A stretch of DNA of 64,000 bases from Zhouia amylolytica (GTDB lineage: Bacteria; Bacteroidota; Bacteroidia; Flavobacteriales; Flavobacteriaceae): NCBI RefSeq assembly GCF_900116365.1, contig NZ_FPAG01000003.1, positions 248,001-312,000 of the forward strand, written 5' to 3'. The notes under the pieces were generated by a model. The model was not told the DNA's origin and did not search any database. It worked only from the letters and a program-made list of their open reading frames with translations. A program made the translations under genes and the position numbers. The number at the start of each line of letters is the position of its first letter. Position 1 is the first letter of the stretch. This document shows, one piece after another, positions 35,650 through 45,147 of this stretch.

Positions 35650-37836
35650 ATGTCAAACATCAGATTAGAGGCGATCAAAGAGACCTTTAATAGAAAACCT
35701 CTTGAAGTTGCCGAACAGGGAAAACGTTCAGATTTGTTTCAGGTGAATGTTTTTAACGAAATGTCGATGCGTCAATTTATGACTAAAGAAGCTTTTACTT
35801 CTGTGATGGATGCCATCGTTCATGGAAAGAAAATAGATCGTAAAATAGCTGATCAGGTAGCTTCGGGTATGAAGGCATGGGCATCCAGTAAAGGAGCGAC
35901 GCATTATACGCACTGGTTTCAACCATTAACTGGAACTACAGCAGAAAAGCATGACGCTTTTTTTGAAACTCAAAGTGATGGACAGGCGATTGAAAAGTTC
36001 GGGGGAGGACAGTTGGTGCAGCAAGAACCCGATGCGTCTAGTTTTCCAAGTGGTGGAATAAGGAATACATTCGAAGCAAGAGGCTATACTGCCTGGGATC
36101 CAACATCTCCTGCTTTTATATATGGAACGACGTTGTGTATTCCTACCGTGTTTGTTTCTTATACAGGAGAGGCTCTCGATTATAAGGCGCCTCTGTTAAG
36201 GGCTTTGCAGGCTGTTGATCAAGCAGCAACCAGCGTTGCTAAATATTTTGATAAAAATGTAACGAAGGTTAATGCTACTTTAGGTTGGGAGCAGGAATAT
36301 TTCCTGATCGATAAAGCGCTTGCCTATTCCAGACCGGATATAGTTCTTTCAGGGAGGACTCTTTTAGGGCATTCACCGGCTAAAGGACAGCAATTGGATG
36401 ATCATTATTTCGGTTCTATTCCAAGTAGGGTGATGAGTTATATGCGCGAATTGGAAATGGAATGTTTGAAACTTGGAATTCCTGTGAAGACAAGGCACAA
36501 TGAAGTTGCGCCGAATCAATTTGAATTAGCCCCAATTTTTGAGGAAGCCAATTTAGCTGTTGATCATAATACGTTGTTGATGGATGTTATGGATAAGACG
36601 GCAGATAAGCATAACTTAAAGGTGTTATTTCATGAAAAGCCATTTGCAGGAATAAATGGTTCCGGAAAACATAATAACTGGTCTTTGTCTACGAACACAG
36701 GAGTGAATTTGTTGGCGCCTGGATCTACTCCAATGAAAAATTTGCAGTTCCTTACCTTTTTTATTAATACCATAAAAGCAGTTAATGAGCATGAGGAGTT
36801 GCTGCGAGCGTCAATAGCTTCGGCTACCAACGATCATAGATTGGGGGCGAATGAAGCTCCGCCTGCAATAATTTCAGTATTTATTGGAGCTCAATTAACC
36901 AAGGTGCTTGATGAGCTGGAAGATGTTTCTAAAGGTAAATTATCTCCACAGGAAAAAACAGATCTCAAGCTTAACGTTGTAGGTAAAATTCCGGATGTTC
37001 TTCTTGACAATACAGATAGGAATAGAACCTCTCCGTTTGCTTTTACGGGAAATAAATTTGAATTCAGAGCTGTAGGATCAAAGGCAAATTGTGCAAATCC
37101 CATGACGGTGCTGAATACGATTGTTGCAAAGCAATTAATGGAATTTAAAAAAGAAGTAGATGCACTTGTTGCAAAGAAAAGCCTGAAAAAGGATGAGGCT
37201 ATCTTCAATGTATTGCGAGAGTATATTAAGGCTTCTAAGAAAATCAGGTTCGAAGGAGATGGATATAGCCTTGTCTGGGAGAAAGAAGCAGGTAAAAGAG
37301 GATTGAGCAATAATAGGAAGACCCCTGAAGCTTTAAAAGCGATGGTGAGTAAAAAGACCATTGAGCTTTTTGAGGAAATGAGTGTGATGAATAAAATAGA
37401 ATGTGAAGCTCGACATGAAATAGAACTCGAAGAGTATACCCTTAAAGTACAGATAGAAAGTAGGGTACTGGGAGATATTGCAAGAAATCATGTTATCCCA
37501 ATTGCAATCCGATATCAAAATACCTTAATTGATAACGTAAGAGGTTTAAAAGATATCTTTAGTAAGGAGTATAAAAAGTTAGCTTCTGAGCAAATGGATT
37601 TAATAGAGCATATATCGTATCATATAGCTGAAATTAACTCCAGTGTTAGCGCGATGATAGAGGAGCGTAAAAAGGCAAATAAATTAGAGAAATCACAAAT
37701 TAAAGCAGATGCATACTGTGAAAAAGTATTGCCTTTCTTTGATACCATTAGGTATCATTGTGATAAATTGGAATTAATGGTTGATGACGATCTTTGGCCA
37801 TTGACAAAATATAGAGAAATGTTGTTTACTAAATAG
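35650..37836 (+). CDS. glnN: Glutamine synthetase type III
   Basis: 728 residues from ATG 35650, matching the 700-730 residues of GSIII. Family blocks: GLPVKTRHNEVAPNQFE-like IPVKTRHNEVAPNQFELAPI, the active-site loop INGSGKHNNWSLST, and the long C-terminal helical region. It makes glutamine from glutamate, ammonia and ATP, probably as a dodecamer of two hexamer rings. The start at 35650 (MSNIRLEAIKETFN) is chosen because the longer form from 35611 begins at the predicted transcription start. It is divergent from GSII. Confidence 0.96.
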   Translation: MSNIRLEAIKETFNRKPLEVAEQGKRSDLFQVNVFNEMSMRQFMTKEAFTSVMDAIVHGKKIDRKIADQVASGMKAWASSKGATHYTHWFQPLTGTTAEKHDAFFETQSDGQAIEKFGGGQLVQQEPDASSFPSGGIRNTFEARGYTAWDPTSPAFIYGTTLCIPTVFVSYTGEALDYKAPLLRALQAVDQAATSVAKYFDKNVTKVNATLGWEQEYFLIDKALAYSRPDIVLSGRTLLGHSPAKGQQLDDHYFGSIPSRVMSYMRELEMECLKLGIPVKTRHNEVAPNQFELAPIFEEANLAVDHNTLLMDVMDKTADKHNLKVLFHEKPFAGINGSGKHNNWSLSTNTGVNLLAPGSTPMKNLQFLTFFINTIKAVNEHEELLRASIASATNDHRLGANEAPPAIISVFIGAQLTKVLDELEDVSKGKLSPQEKTDLKLNVVGKIPDVLLDNTDRNRTSPFAFTGNKFEFRAVGSKANCANPMTVLNTIVAKQLMEFKKEVDALVAKKSLKKDEAIFNVLREYIKASKKIRFEGDGYSLVWEKEAGKRGLSNNRKTPEALKAMVSKKTIELFEEMSVMNKIECEARHEIELEEYTLKVQIESRVLGDIARNHVIPIAIRYQNTLIDNVRGLKDIFSKEYKKLASEQMDLIEHISYHIAEINSSVSAMIEERKKANKLEKSQIKADAYCEKVLPFFDTIRYHCDKLELMVDDDLWPLTKYREMLFTK

Positions 37837-38014
37837 TATAAGACTAATTAATTAGATATGTTTTTATCTGTTTTTTTAATGGCTTTGTCGATTTAGAACC
37901 TGGTTAGTAGGAGTTGTGGAATATGTTTTACTATCTTTAGCTTGCTATTAATCAATATAATATTGTGGGTCAAGGATATTTTGTCCTAACCAAAAAAAAG
38001 GGAAGTAATTCCCG

Positions 38015-38048
38015 AAAGCACGTAAACTTTTGTTTGCGTGCTTTTTTT
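38015..38048 (+). terminator. Terminator of GSIII, overlapping the next promoter
   Basis: Stem AAAGCACGTAAAC/GTTTGCGTGCTTT (one G-T pair, 4-base loop), then a long T-run. A smaller hairpin GGGAA/TTCCC precedes it at 38000-38013. The TTG of the downstream promoter lies in the 3' arm. Confidence 0.85.
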
Positions 38049-38063
38049 TAATATGTACTTTTG
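38034..38063 (+). promoter_or_regulatory. Predicted promoter of the AIR synthetase-related gene
   Basis: TTG (38034-38036), 19-bp spacer, TACTTTTG (38056-38063): a full consensus promoter 16 bp before the ATG at 38080. Confidence 0.6.
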
Positions 38064-38079
38064 TGCAAACAATATAATT

Positions 38080-39258
38080 ATGGGTTCGGATATAAGTAAA
38101 AGATATAGTCAAAGAGGAGTTTCGGCATCCAAAGAGGATGTGCATAACGCTATTAAAAATGTAGACAAAGGGCTCTTTCCTAAGGCTTTTTGTAAAATAG
38201 TGCCAGATTATTTGACAGGTGATGACGAATATTGTTTGATTATGCATGCGGACGGGGCTGGGACCAAAAGTTCGCTAGCGTACATGTACTGGAAGGAAAC
38301 AGGAGATGTTTCTGTTTGGAAAGGGATAGCTCAAGATGCACTAATAATGAATATAGATGATTTGCTGTGCGTAGGGGCTGTTGATAATATCCTGCTTTCT
38401 TCAACTATAGGTAGAAATAAGAACCTGATTCCCGGCGAAGTTATTTCAGCAATTATTAATGGTACAGAGGAGTTGATTGAAGAATTGAAAGGCTTCGGTG
38501 TTGAGATTCATTCAACAGGTGGTGAGACGGCTGATGTAGGTGATTTGGTTAGGACTATTATTGTAGATTCTACCGTGACTGCAAGAATGAAGCGTGAAAA
38601 TGTTATAGATAATGCTAATATCAAGGAAGGTGATGTTATTGTAGGCTTGGCCTCTTTTGGTATGGCGTCTTATGAAAAAGAATACAATGGTGGTATGGGG
38701 TCTAATGGGTTAACCTCTGCTCGTCATGATGTTTTTAATAAATACTTGGTAGGGAAATACCCGGAAAGTTTTGATGCAGCGGTACCAGAAGAATTGGTGT
38801 ATTCCGGTAACGTTAAATTGACCGATGATGTAGAGGGTGCGCCTGTCGATGCAGGGAAATTGGTGTTGTCGCCAACCCGTACCTATGCCCCTGTAATTAA
38901 AAAGGTTTTGTCAAAATATAATGCAAATGATATTCACGGGATGATTCATTGTAGTGGTGGAGCTCAAACCAAAATACTCCATTTTATTGACAATCTCCAT
39001 ATCGTAAAAGATAATATGTTTGATGTGCCGCCTTTGTTTAAATTAATTCAAGAGCAGTCTAAGACAGATTGGAAAGAAATGTATCAGGTTTTTAATTGTG
39101 GACATAGAATGGAGCTTTATGTTGATGAGTCCATTGCTTCGGATATCATAAGTATTTCTGAATCTTTTAATGTAGATGCAAAGATTGTGGGTAGGGTTGA
39201 AGCTTCTGATAATAAGAAGTTGACTATTAAATCTGAATATGGTACCTTTGAGTATTAG
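38080..39258 (+). CDS. purM: Phosphoribosylformylglycinamidine cyclo-ligase-like (AIR synthetase, PurM family)
   Basis: 392 residues from ATG 38080. PurM-superfamily features are visible: ISKRYSQRGVSASKEDVHNA at the start (the GVD-like region), HADGAGTKSSLAYMYW (metal/nucleotide loop, D-G-A-G-T-K), IAQDALIMNIDDLLCVGA, HSTGGETADVGD and the C-terminal GGAQTKILHF. It converts FGAM to aminoimidazole ribotide with ATP in purine synthesis. The sequence is longer and more divergent than typical 345-residue PurM and matches the Bacteroidota-type variant, sometimes named only AIR synthase-related, so the assignment is likely but not certain. Confidence 0.85.
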   Translation: MGSDISKRYSQRGVSASKEDVHNAIKNVDKGLFPKAFCKIVPDYLTGDDEYCLIMHADGAGTKSSLAYMYWKETGDVSVWKGIAQDALIMNIDDLLCVGAVDNILLSSTIGRNKNLIPGEVISAIINGTEELIEELKGFGVEIHSTGGETADVGDLVRTIIVDSTVTARMKRENVIDNANIKEGDVIVGLASFGMASYEKEYNGGMGSNGLTSARHDVFNKYLVGKYPESFDAAVPEELVYSGNVKLTDDVEGAPVDAGKLVLSPTRTYAPVIKKVLSKYNANDIHGMIHCSGGAQTKILHFIDNLHIVKDNMFDVPPLFKLIQEQSKTDWKEMYQVFNCGHRMELYVDESIASDIISISESFNVDAKIVGRVEASDNKKLTIKSEYGTFEY

Positions 39259-39284
39259 AATATAATTGGAAACGTTATATGGGA

Positions 39285-39313
39285 AGACACTGTGTTATGC
39301 AGTGTCTTTTTTT
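39285..39313 (+). terminator. Terminator of purM
   Basis: Stem AGACACTG/CAGTGTCT with a 7-base loop, then T7. Confidence 0.88.
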
Positions 39314-39354
39314 GTGAAATTATTTTAATTAAAATTTACAAAAAATATAAAAAC

Positions 39355-39398
39355 TTGTAAACTTTTTTATGTTTATAAATTTATAAACAACTGTAAAC
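39355..39398. promoter_or_regulatory. 20-bp perfect palindrome flanked by TGTAAAC copies, upstream of nrdJ
   Basis: TGTTTATAAA and its exact inverted copy form a 20-bp palindrome at 39370-39389. TTGTAAAC (39355-39362) and CTGTAAAC (39391-39398) flank it as direct repeats. It lies about 125 bp before the nrdJ ATG. It does not resemble the usual NrdR box and may be an operator for another regulator. Confidence 0.5.
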
Positions 39399-39514
39399 CA
39401 ATTAATTAAGCATTTTAATTTGTTCACTTTATGATATTTGTCATGATTTAGTTTTAATTTTTGTTTACTTTTATAGTGTGTAAATCAAATTAGTCTCACC
39501 TAAAATCTATTGCT

Positions 39515-42067
39515 ATGAATGTGACAAAGGCAGCTATGCCAAGTAAGACCTATTCTCAAGAAGAAGCTTATCAGGCTTCGTTAAAATACTTTAATGGTGA
39601 TGACCTGGCTGCTCGTGTCTGGGTTAACAAATACGCCTTAAAAGATTCTCAGGGGAATATTTACGAATTGACCCCTGATGAAATGCATAGAAGAATTGCT
39701 AAGGAAATCGCCAGAATTGAGGTGAAATATCCGAACCCCATGTCTGAAGATGAAGTTTATGAGCTTATTAAAGGTTTTAAATATATAGTTCCTCAGGGTA
39801 GTCCTATGGCAGGAATCGGTAATCCTTTTCAAATAGCTTCGCTGTCCAATTGTTTCGTTATTGGTAATGAAGGAATGTCTGATTCTTATGGGGGAATTAT
39901 GAAGATCGATCAGGAACAAGTTCAATTAATGAAACGTCGTGGAGGTGTTGGTCATGATCTGTCTCATATACGCCCGAAAGGCTCTCCTGTTAAAAACTCA
40001 GCATTAACATCTACAGGGTTAGTGCCTTTTATGGAGCGTTTTTCCAACTCTACCAGGGAAGTGGCCCAAGACGGAAGAAGAGGTGCATTGATGTTGTCAG
40101 TGGCTATAAACCATCCGGATGCCGAAGATTTTATCGATGCTAAAATGGAGCAAGGTAAAGTAACGGGTGCCAATGTTTCTGTCCGTATTGATGATGAATT
40201 TATGCGAGCCGTCGAATCAGATAGTATTTATACTCAGAAATTCCCGGTTTATAGTGATAACCCAAAGGCAACAGTAGATATTAAAGCAAAAGTTCTTTGG
40301 GATAAAATAGTGCACAATGCATGGAAGTCTGCCGAACCAGGTATTTTGTTTTGGGATACCATCATTCGTGAATCAGTGCCTGATTGTTATGCAGATTTAG
40401 GCTATAATACAGTTTCAACGAATCCGTGTGGCGAGATTCCATTGTGTCCTTACGATTCTTGTCGATTGTTAGCTATTAATCTGTTCTCATACGTAGAGAA
40501 GCAGTTCACTAAAGAAGCGAAGTTTAATTTTGAACTCTTTGCGAAGCATGTGGCGTTTGCCCAACGTATAATGGATGATATAATCGATCTTGAGTTGGAA
40601 AAAATAGATGCAATACTTGCTAAAATCGATGCAGATCCGGAAACTGATGAAGTTAAATTAGTAGAGCGTAATTTGTGGCTGAATATTAGAACCAAGGCCA
40701 TGGAGGGTAGAAGAACAGGAATTGGCATCACTGCAGAAGGAGATATGCTGGCAGCACTGGGGATGCAGTACGGAAGTGATGAGGCTGTAAACTTTTCAGT
40801 TCAAGTTCATAAGACGATTGCACTGGAGGCATACAGGGCTTCGGTGAATACGGCAAAAGAGCGCGGGGCCTTCAGTATTTTTAATTCGGAAAGAGAAAAG
40901 AATAATCCATTCATTCTTCGTTTAAAGGAGGCAGACGATAAACTGTATTATGAAATGTTGGAGCATGGAAGACGAAATATAGCGCTACTGACCATAGCAC
41001 CGACAGGTACCACAAGTTTAATGACCCAGACATCATCGGGAATTGAGCCCGTATTTTTACCTGTATACAAAAGAAGAAGGAAAGTAAATCCTAATGATAA
41101 AGATGCCCGGGTTGACTTCGTGGATGAAGTTGGAGACTCTTGGGAGGAGTATACCGTTTTTCATCATCGATTTAAGGAGTGGATGACTGTAAACGGATAC
41201 AGTACTGAGAAGAATTATACGCAAGTGGAATTGGATGAATTAGTGAAAAAATCACCATACTATAAAGCGACTTCTAACGATGTAGACTGGTTGAGTAAGG
41301 TGCACTTGCAAGGAGCGGTTCAAAAATGGGTAGATCATTCCATAAGCGTAACTATTAATATGCCGAACGATGTTTCAGAAGAACTCGTAGGTAAACTATA
41401 TTTAGAAGCTTGGAAGTCTGGATGTAAAGGGGTAACGGTTTATCGTGATGGATCGAGGTCAGGAGTCTTGATCTCTAACGAAGAAAAGAAGGATGATGAA
41501 CAAGATACCTTAACTCATTTTCCAACTGACAGGCCTAAAACATTAGAAGCAGATGTCGTTCGCTTCCAAAATAATAAAGAGAAATGGATAGCATTTATTG
41601 GGTTGATAGATGAAAAGCCTTATGAGATTTTTACCGGTTTAGCAGACGATGAAGATGGTATTCACATACCTAGATGGGTAGAAACCGGTCTCATAATTAA
41701 AAATAGAGATGAAAAGGGAAATTCTCGTTATGATTTTCAGTATCAAAATAAAAGAGGATATAAAACTACCATTGAAGGGTTGTCTCAAAAGTTTGACCCC
41801 GAATACTGGAACTACGCTAAATTAATTTCAAGTACACTTCGACATGGTATGCCTATTGAAAAAGTGGTAGATTTAATAAATAGTCTGCAATTAGATAGTG
41901 AGTCTATTACTACCTGGAAGAATGGTGTAGCAAGAGCATTGAAAAGGTACGTTCCCGATGGAACCGAAATTAATGGACAGAAATGTACCAATTGTGGTGG
42001 CAAGAACTTAATTTATCAGGAAGGTTGCCTGACATGCAAGGATTGTGGGTCCTCTAAATGCGGATAA
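39515..42067 (+). CDS. nrdJ: Adenosylcobalamin-dependent class II ribonucleotide reductase
   Basis: 850 residues. The radical-site Cys lies in NPCGEIPLCPYDSC (C305) and a redox Cys partner in SNCF (C113), with the specificity segment RRGGVGHDLSHIRPKG. The C-terminus is a zinc-ribbon-like module CTNCGGKNL...CLTCKDCGSSKCG. It makes deoxyribonucleotides using adenosylcobalamin, and so does not need oxygen or the beta subunit NrdB. The start codon is at 39515; a Met at residue 8 is also possible. No cobalamin riboswitch is seen upstream; a 20-bp palindrome is present instead. Confidence 0.95.
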   Translation: MNVTKAAMPSKTYSQEEAYQASLKYFNGDDLAARVWVNKYALKDSQGNIYELTPDEMHRRIAKEIARIEVKYPNPMSEDEVYELIKGFKYIVPQGSPMAGIGNPFQIASLSNCFVIGNEGMSDSYGGIMKIDQEQVQLMKRRGGVGHDLSHIRPKGSPVKNSALTSTGLVPFMERFSNSTREVAQDGRRGALMLSVAINHPDAEDFIDAKMEQGKVTGANVSVRIDDEFMRAVESDSIYTQKFPVYSDNPKATVDIKAKVLWDKIVHNAWKSAEPGILFWDTIIRESVPDCYADLGYNTVSTNPCGEIPLCPYDSCRLLAINLFSYVEKQFTKEAKFNFELFAKHVAFAQRIMDDIIDLELEKIDAILAKIDADPETDEVKLVERNLWLNIRTKAMEGRRTGIGITAEGDMLAALGMQYGSDEAVNFSVQVHKTIALEAYRASVNTAKERGAFSIFNSEREKNNPFILRLKEADDKLYYEMLEHGRRNIALLTIAPTGTTSLMTQTSSGIEPVFLPVYKRRRKVNPNDKDARVDFVDEVGDSWEEYTVFHHRFKEWMTVNGYSTEKNYTQVELDELVKKSPYYKATSNDVDWLSKVHLQGAVQKWVDHSISVTINMPNDVSEELVGKLYLEAWKSGCKGVTVYRDGSRSGVLISNEEKKDDEQDTLTHFPTDRPKTLEADVVRFQNNKEKWIAFIGLIDEKPYEIFTGLADDEDGIHIPRWVETGLIIKNRDEKGNSRYDFQYQNKRGYKTTIEGLSQKFDPEYWNYAKLISSTLRHGMPIEKVVDLINSLQLDSESITTWKNGVARALKRYVPDGTEINGQKCTNCGGKNLIYQEGCLTCKDCGSSKCG

Positions 42068-42086
42068 TTTTTGTTTTCAATACTAT

Positions 42087-42118
42087 AAAAAAACCTCTCT
42101 TTTTAAGAGAGGTTTTTT
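42087..42118. terminator. Bidirectional terminator between nrdJ and the ABC ATPase
   Basis: Stem AAAAAACCTCTCTT/AAGAGAGGTTTTTT with a 2-base loop between convergent stops. Confidence 0.88.
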
Positions 42119-42122
42119 ATGT

Positions 42123-42776
42123 CTATAGTTTATTTACGTAATTATAGTCTTCCAGTTGAGTTAATTGGTTTATAGGAATCGAACAACCATTTTTTATCAG
42201 GAAAATAAAATCAGAAGTATTGACAATATGTGCATACATATGATCTGTAATTAGAATCCCTTTATTTTTCTTCTCTTGATGAATAATGTCAATTAAAGTT
42301 TCAATATAAACAGGGGTGATATGTGAGAATGGCTCATCTAAAAACACAAAGTTTGTTTTGCTTTTAATAATCAGGTAGACTTCAATAATTCTTTTTTCAC
42401 CTCCGGATAATAACTTGAAGGTGTCTGTTTTGTGCTTTTCTAGCAGAGGAAAAAGAGTGACGAACTTATTCCAGTCGACATTGAATAGCTTAAAAGCCCT
42501 ATAGACTTTAAGGTCATCCGGCATAAAATGGTGCTGGGGCAGGTATTTTGCCTGGTTCTTGCTATAAAGTGGCCTTAGGTGTGGTTTTTTATTTATTCTG
42601 ATTAGTTTTCTCTCCGGACTCAAATATCCAAATAGCACAGCTAATAAGCTGCTTTTTCCGGAACCATTGTTTCCCAGTAAACCGGTAATCTTCCCTTTTT
42701 CAATTTTAATGTAAATGCCTTTGAGGACTTCAAGGTTCTCAAAGCTTAGTTCTATGTTGTCCGCTTCAAGAATCAT
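42123..42776 (-). CDS. ABC transporter ATP-binding protein
   Basis: 217 residues from ATG 42776. Walker A GLLGNNGSGKSSLL, signature LLSGGEKRIIEVYL and Walker B FVFLDEPFSH are intact, with the switch His in LITDHMY. The stop of the upstream membrane protein overlaps this start (ATGA), which fixes the start and argues for coupling; a longer form reading MQKSLQLIH is then not needed. The substrate is unknown: similarity is general to lipid/peptide exporter-type ATPases. No permease of normal length is next to it. Confidence 0.88.
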   Translation of the reverse strand: MILEADNIELSFENLEVLKGIYIKIEKGKITGLLGNNGSGKSSLLAVLFGYLSPERKLIRINKKPHLRPLYSKNQAKYLPQHHFMPDDLKVYRAFKLFNVDWNKFVTLFPLLEKHKTDTFKLLSGGEKRIIEVYLIIKSKTNFVFLDEPFSHITPVYIETLIDIIHQEKKNKGILITDHMYAHIVNTSDFIFLIKNGCSIPINQLTQLEDYNYVNKL

Positions 42777-43060
42777 ATGAATAAGTTGTAAAGACTTTTG
42801 CAAATGATGGTGAGGATGATTTCTATCGCGAAAACGAATACAAATAAATAGCGAACTCCAACACCCAGGTTAAGGTAAAAAACAAGCTTTTTTTTAAGCG
42901 TGGTTTTCGTGTAAAAGAACCATAAGAGACAAATTAATAAAGCTTTTAATCCAATAATTTGTAGTGAACTCGAATTGCTCCATAGCATGAAAAGGTTGAT
43001 TATTAACGATGATATTATAAATTTTTGATAAAATAGAAATATAACAGCTGTTCGGTTCAT
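42773..43060 (-). CDS. Small membrane protein coupled to the ABC ATPase
   Basis: 95 residues with about three hydrophobic stretches (FQKFIISSLIINLFML region at 12-30, LKALLICLLWFFY at 38-50, and YLFVFVFAIEIILTII at 70-86). Unrecognised family. The tight 4-bp overlap with the ATPase gene suggests that it is the membrane partner, or a fragment of one, of a very small ABC system. Three membrane segments are fewer than the five or six usual for an ABC permease, so it may act as a multimer or assist another permease. Confidence 0.65.
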   Translation of the reverse strand: MNRTAVIFLFYQKFIISSLIINLFMLWSNSSSLQIIGLKALLICLLWFFYTKTTLKKKLVFYLNLGVGVRYLFVFVFAIEIILTIICKSLYNLFI

Positions 43061-43169
43061 GTTATAAATTTAAAAGAATGTCTTATTTAAAAGTGGATAT
43101 TTTAAACATTTTTCATTTTTGTTTATATTTCATATGGAACCCAGTCCGTAATATGTTCTTAAAAAATTG

Positions 43170-43177
43170 TACTTTTG
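43170..43177 (+). promoter_or_regulatory. prfA: Predicted -7 element for prfA
   Basis: TACTTTTG matches TAnnTTTG, 22 bp before the ATG at 43200. No -33 TTG at an ideal distance. Confidence 0.45.
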
Positions 43178-43199
43178 CTGGGCATTTAGAATTGCTTTT

Positions 43200-44273
43200 A
43201 TGTTAGATAGATTAAATATAGTTAAACAGAGGTTTGATGAGGTTTCGGACCTTATTATTCAGCCAGATATCATTGCAGATCAAAAACGTTATATACAGTT
43301 AAATAAGGAGTACAAAGACCTTAAAGAAATTGTTGATAAACGTGAAGAGTATATTCTCCTTACCGGAAACATCGAGGAAGCCAATGAAATAATTGAAGAT
43401 GGCAGCGATGATGAAATGGTGGAGATGGCCAAAATGCAAATGGAAGAAGCCAAGCAAAAACTTCCTCAATTAGAGGAAGAAATAAAATACATGCTTATTC
43501 CAAAAGATCCCGAAGATGCAAAGAATGCTGTGATTGAAATACGAGCAGGAACAGGTGGTGATGAAGCATCTATTTTTGCAGGTGACCTTCATAGGATGTA
43601 CACTAAGTATTGTCAAAGTAAAGGTTGGAGTGTAAATGTGGTTGATTTCAACGAGGGTACTTCAGGAGGCTTCAAGGAAGTTATTTTTGAAGTAAACGGT
43701 GAAGATGTTTACGGTACTATGAAATTCGAAGCTGGGGTTCATCGTGTGCAAAGGGTGCCGCAAACAGAAACGCAGGGTCGGGTTCACACAAGTGCGGCTA
43801 CCGTAATGGTTTTACCTGAAGCTGAAGAGTTTGATGTTGAATTGAATATGAGTGATGTTCGAATTGAAAGAACAACCTCAACCGGTCCTGGAGGTCAGAG
43901 TGTAAACACTACCTATTCGGCAATTAAGTTGCATCACGAACCAACAGGTATTATCGTGAGTTGTCAAGATGAGAAATCTCAACATAAGAACTTAGAAAAG
44001 GCGACTAAAGTGTTGCGTTCGCGTTTATATGAAAGAGAGCTTCAAAAGAAAATGGAAGCAGATTCTGCCAAGCGTAAAAGTATGGTTTCTAGTGGTGACC
44101 GAAGTGCCAAGATTAGAACGTATAATTATCCGCAGGGTAGGGTAACCGATCATAGAATTGGACTAACACTATACGATCTTTCCAAAATAATGGATGGAGA
44201 TATACAGAAGTTTATTGATGAACTTCAGTTGGTGGAAAACACCGAAAAATTAAAAGAATCAGACGTTTTTTAA
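43200..44273 (+). CDS. prfA: Peptide chain release factor 1
   Basis: 357 residues from ATG 43200. The stop-codon-reading tripeptide PQT is at 187-189 (the family's PxT) and the catalytic GGQ at 231-233 ([10 protein letters not shown]). The GGQ glutamine is N5-methylated by PrmC in other bacteria. RF1 releases peptides at UAA and UAG. The start at 43200 is chosen because the longer frame from 43167 overlaps the predicted promoter. Confidence 0.97.
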   Translation: MLDRLNIVKQRFDEVSDLIIQPDIIADQKRYIQLNKEYKDLKEIVDKREEYILLTGNIEEANEIIEDGSDDEMVEMAKMQMEEAKQKLPQLEEEIKYMLIPKDPEDAKNAVIEIRAGTGGDEASIFAGDLHRMYTKYCQSKGWSVNVVDFNEGTSGGFKEVIFEVNGEDVYGTMKFEAGVHRVQRVPQTETQGRVHTSAATVMVLPEAEEFDVELNMSDVRIERTTSTGPGGQSVNTTYSAIKLHHEPTGIIVSCQDEKSQHKNLEKATKVLRSRLYERELQKKMEADSAKRKSMVSSGDRSAKIRTYNYPQGRVTDHRIGLTLYDLSKIMDGDIQKFIDELQLVENTEKLKESDVF

Positions 44274-44280
44274 ATACACA

Positions 44281-44308
44281 AACCTTGAGTAAATTCAAGG
44301 TTTTTTTT
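44281..44308 (+). terminator. Terminator-like hairpin between prfA and pyrF
   Basis: Stem AACCTTGA/TCAAGGTT with a 6-base loop and T8. It ends only 14 bp before the pyrF ATG, with no promoter recognised after it. Confidence 0.85.
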
Positions 44309-44322
44309 ATAATATTTTTTGA

Positions 44323-45147
44323 ATGACAACCGAGCAACTTGTAGAGCAAATTAAGCATAAAAAATCCTTTTTAACTGTCGGGCTGGATGTAGATCTGAAT
44401 AAAATCCCTAAACATTTATTGGCGACTGAAGATCCGATCTTTGAATTTAATAAAGCTATTGTAGATGCTACACATCATGTAACAGTTGCTTATAAGCCTA
44501 ACACTGCCTTCTATGAGGCATATGGAATCGATGGGTGGAAGTCCTTAAAAAAGACCATTGAGTATATCAATGATACCTATCCAGAAGTATTTACGATTGC
44601 TGATGCAAAAAGGGGTGATATTGGAAATACCTCTACAATGTATGCCAAAGCATTCTTTGAAGATATGAATTTTGACAGTGTTACAGTAGCACCCTATATG
44701 GGCAAGGACTCTGTAGAACCGTTTTTGAGTTTTGAGGATAAACATACCATCTTGTTGGCACTAACATCAAACCAGGGCGCTTTTGATTTTCAGACTAAAG
44801 AAGTCGATGGGGTTACTTTGTACAAACGGGTGTTGGAAACTTCAAAAGAATGGAAGAATAGTGAAAATTTAATGTATGTTGTGGGCGCAACTAAAGCAGA
44901 ATATCTTGGGGATATCAGAAAAATTGTTCCCAATAGTTTCTTATTAGTTCCCGGAGTTGGCGCTCAGGGAGGTAGTTTGTCTGAGGTGTGTAAATATGGT
45001 ATGACTAATGAGGTCGGTTTGCTGGTAAATTCTTCCAGAGGAGTTATTTATGCTTCCAATGGAGAAGATTTTGCTCAGGCAGCTTGTATAGAAGCTGAAA
45101 AACTTCAGCAACAAATGAAAGACATCATGACCGATGCAGGTATTTAA
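44323..45147 (+). CDS. pyrF: Orotidine-5'-phosphate decarboxylase (type 2)
   Basis: 274 residues, the longer type 2 form. The catalytic D-x-K-x-x-D motif is DAKRGD at 94-99 (K96), preceded by TVGLDVD at the N-terminus. It converts OMP to UMP, the last step of de novo UMP synthesis. No TAnnTTTG promoter is seen between it and prfA, so it probably depends on readthrough of the hairpin at 44281-44308. Its last 14 bp overlap the BtuF-like gene. Confidence 0.96.
   Translation: MTTEQLVEQIKHKKSFLTVGLDVDLNKIPKHLLATEDPIFEFNKAIVDATHHVTVAYKPNTAFYEAYGIDGWKSLKKTIEYINDTYPEVFTIADAKRGDIGNTSTMYAKAFFEDMNFDSVTVAPYMGKDSVEPFLSFEDKHTILLALTSNQGAFDFQTKEVDGVTLYKRVLETSKEWKNSENLMYVVGATKAEYLGDIRKIVPNSFLLVPGVGAQGGSLSEVCKYGMTNEVGLLVNSSRGVIYASNGEDFAQAACIEAEKLQQQMKDIMTDAGI

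Noticed and set aside
39259-39514. Cobalamin riboswitch upstream of nrdJ
   Set aside because: No B12-box-like conserved core was found; the region is AT-rich with the 20-bp palindrome instead.
43167-43199. Longer N-terminus for prfA
   Set aside because: The extra residues are not family-like, and the predicted promoter lies there.
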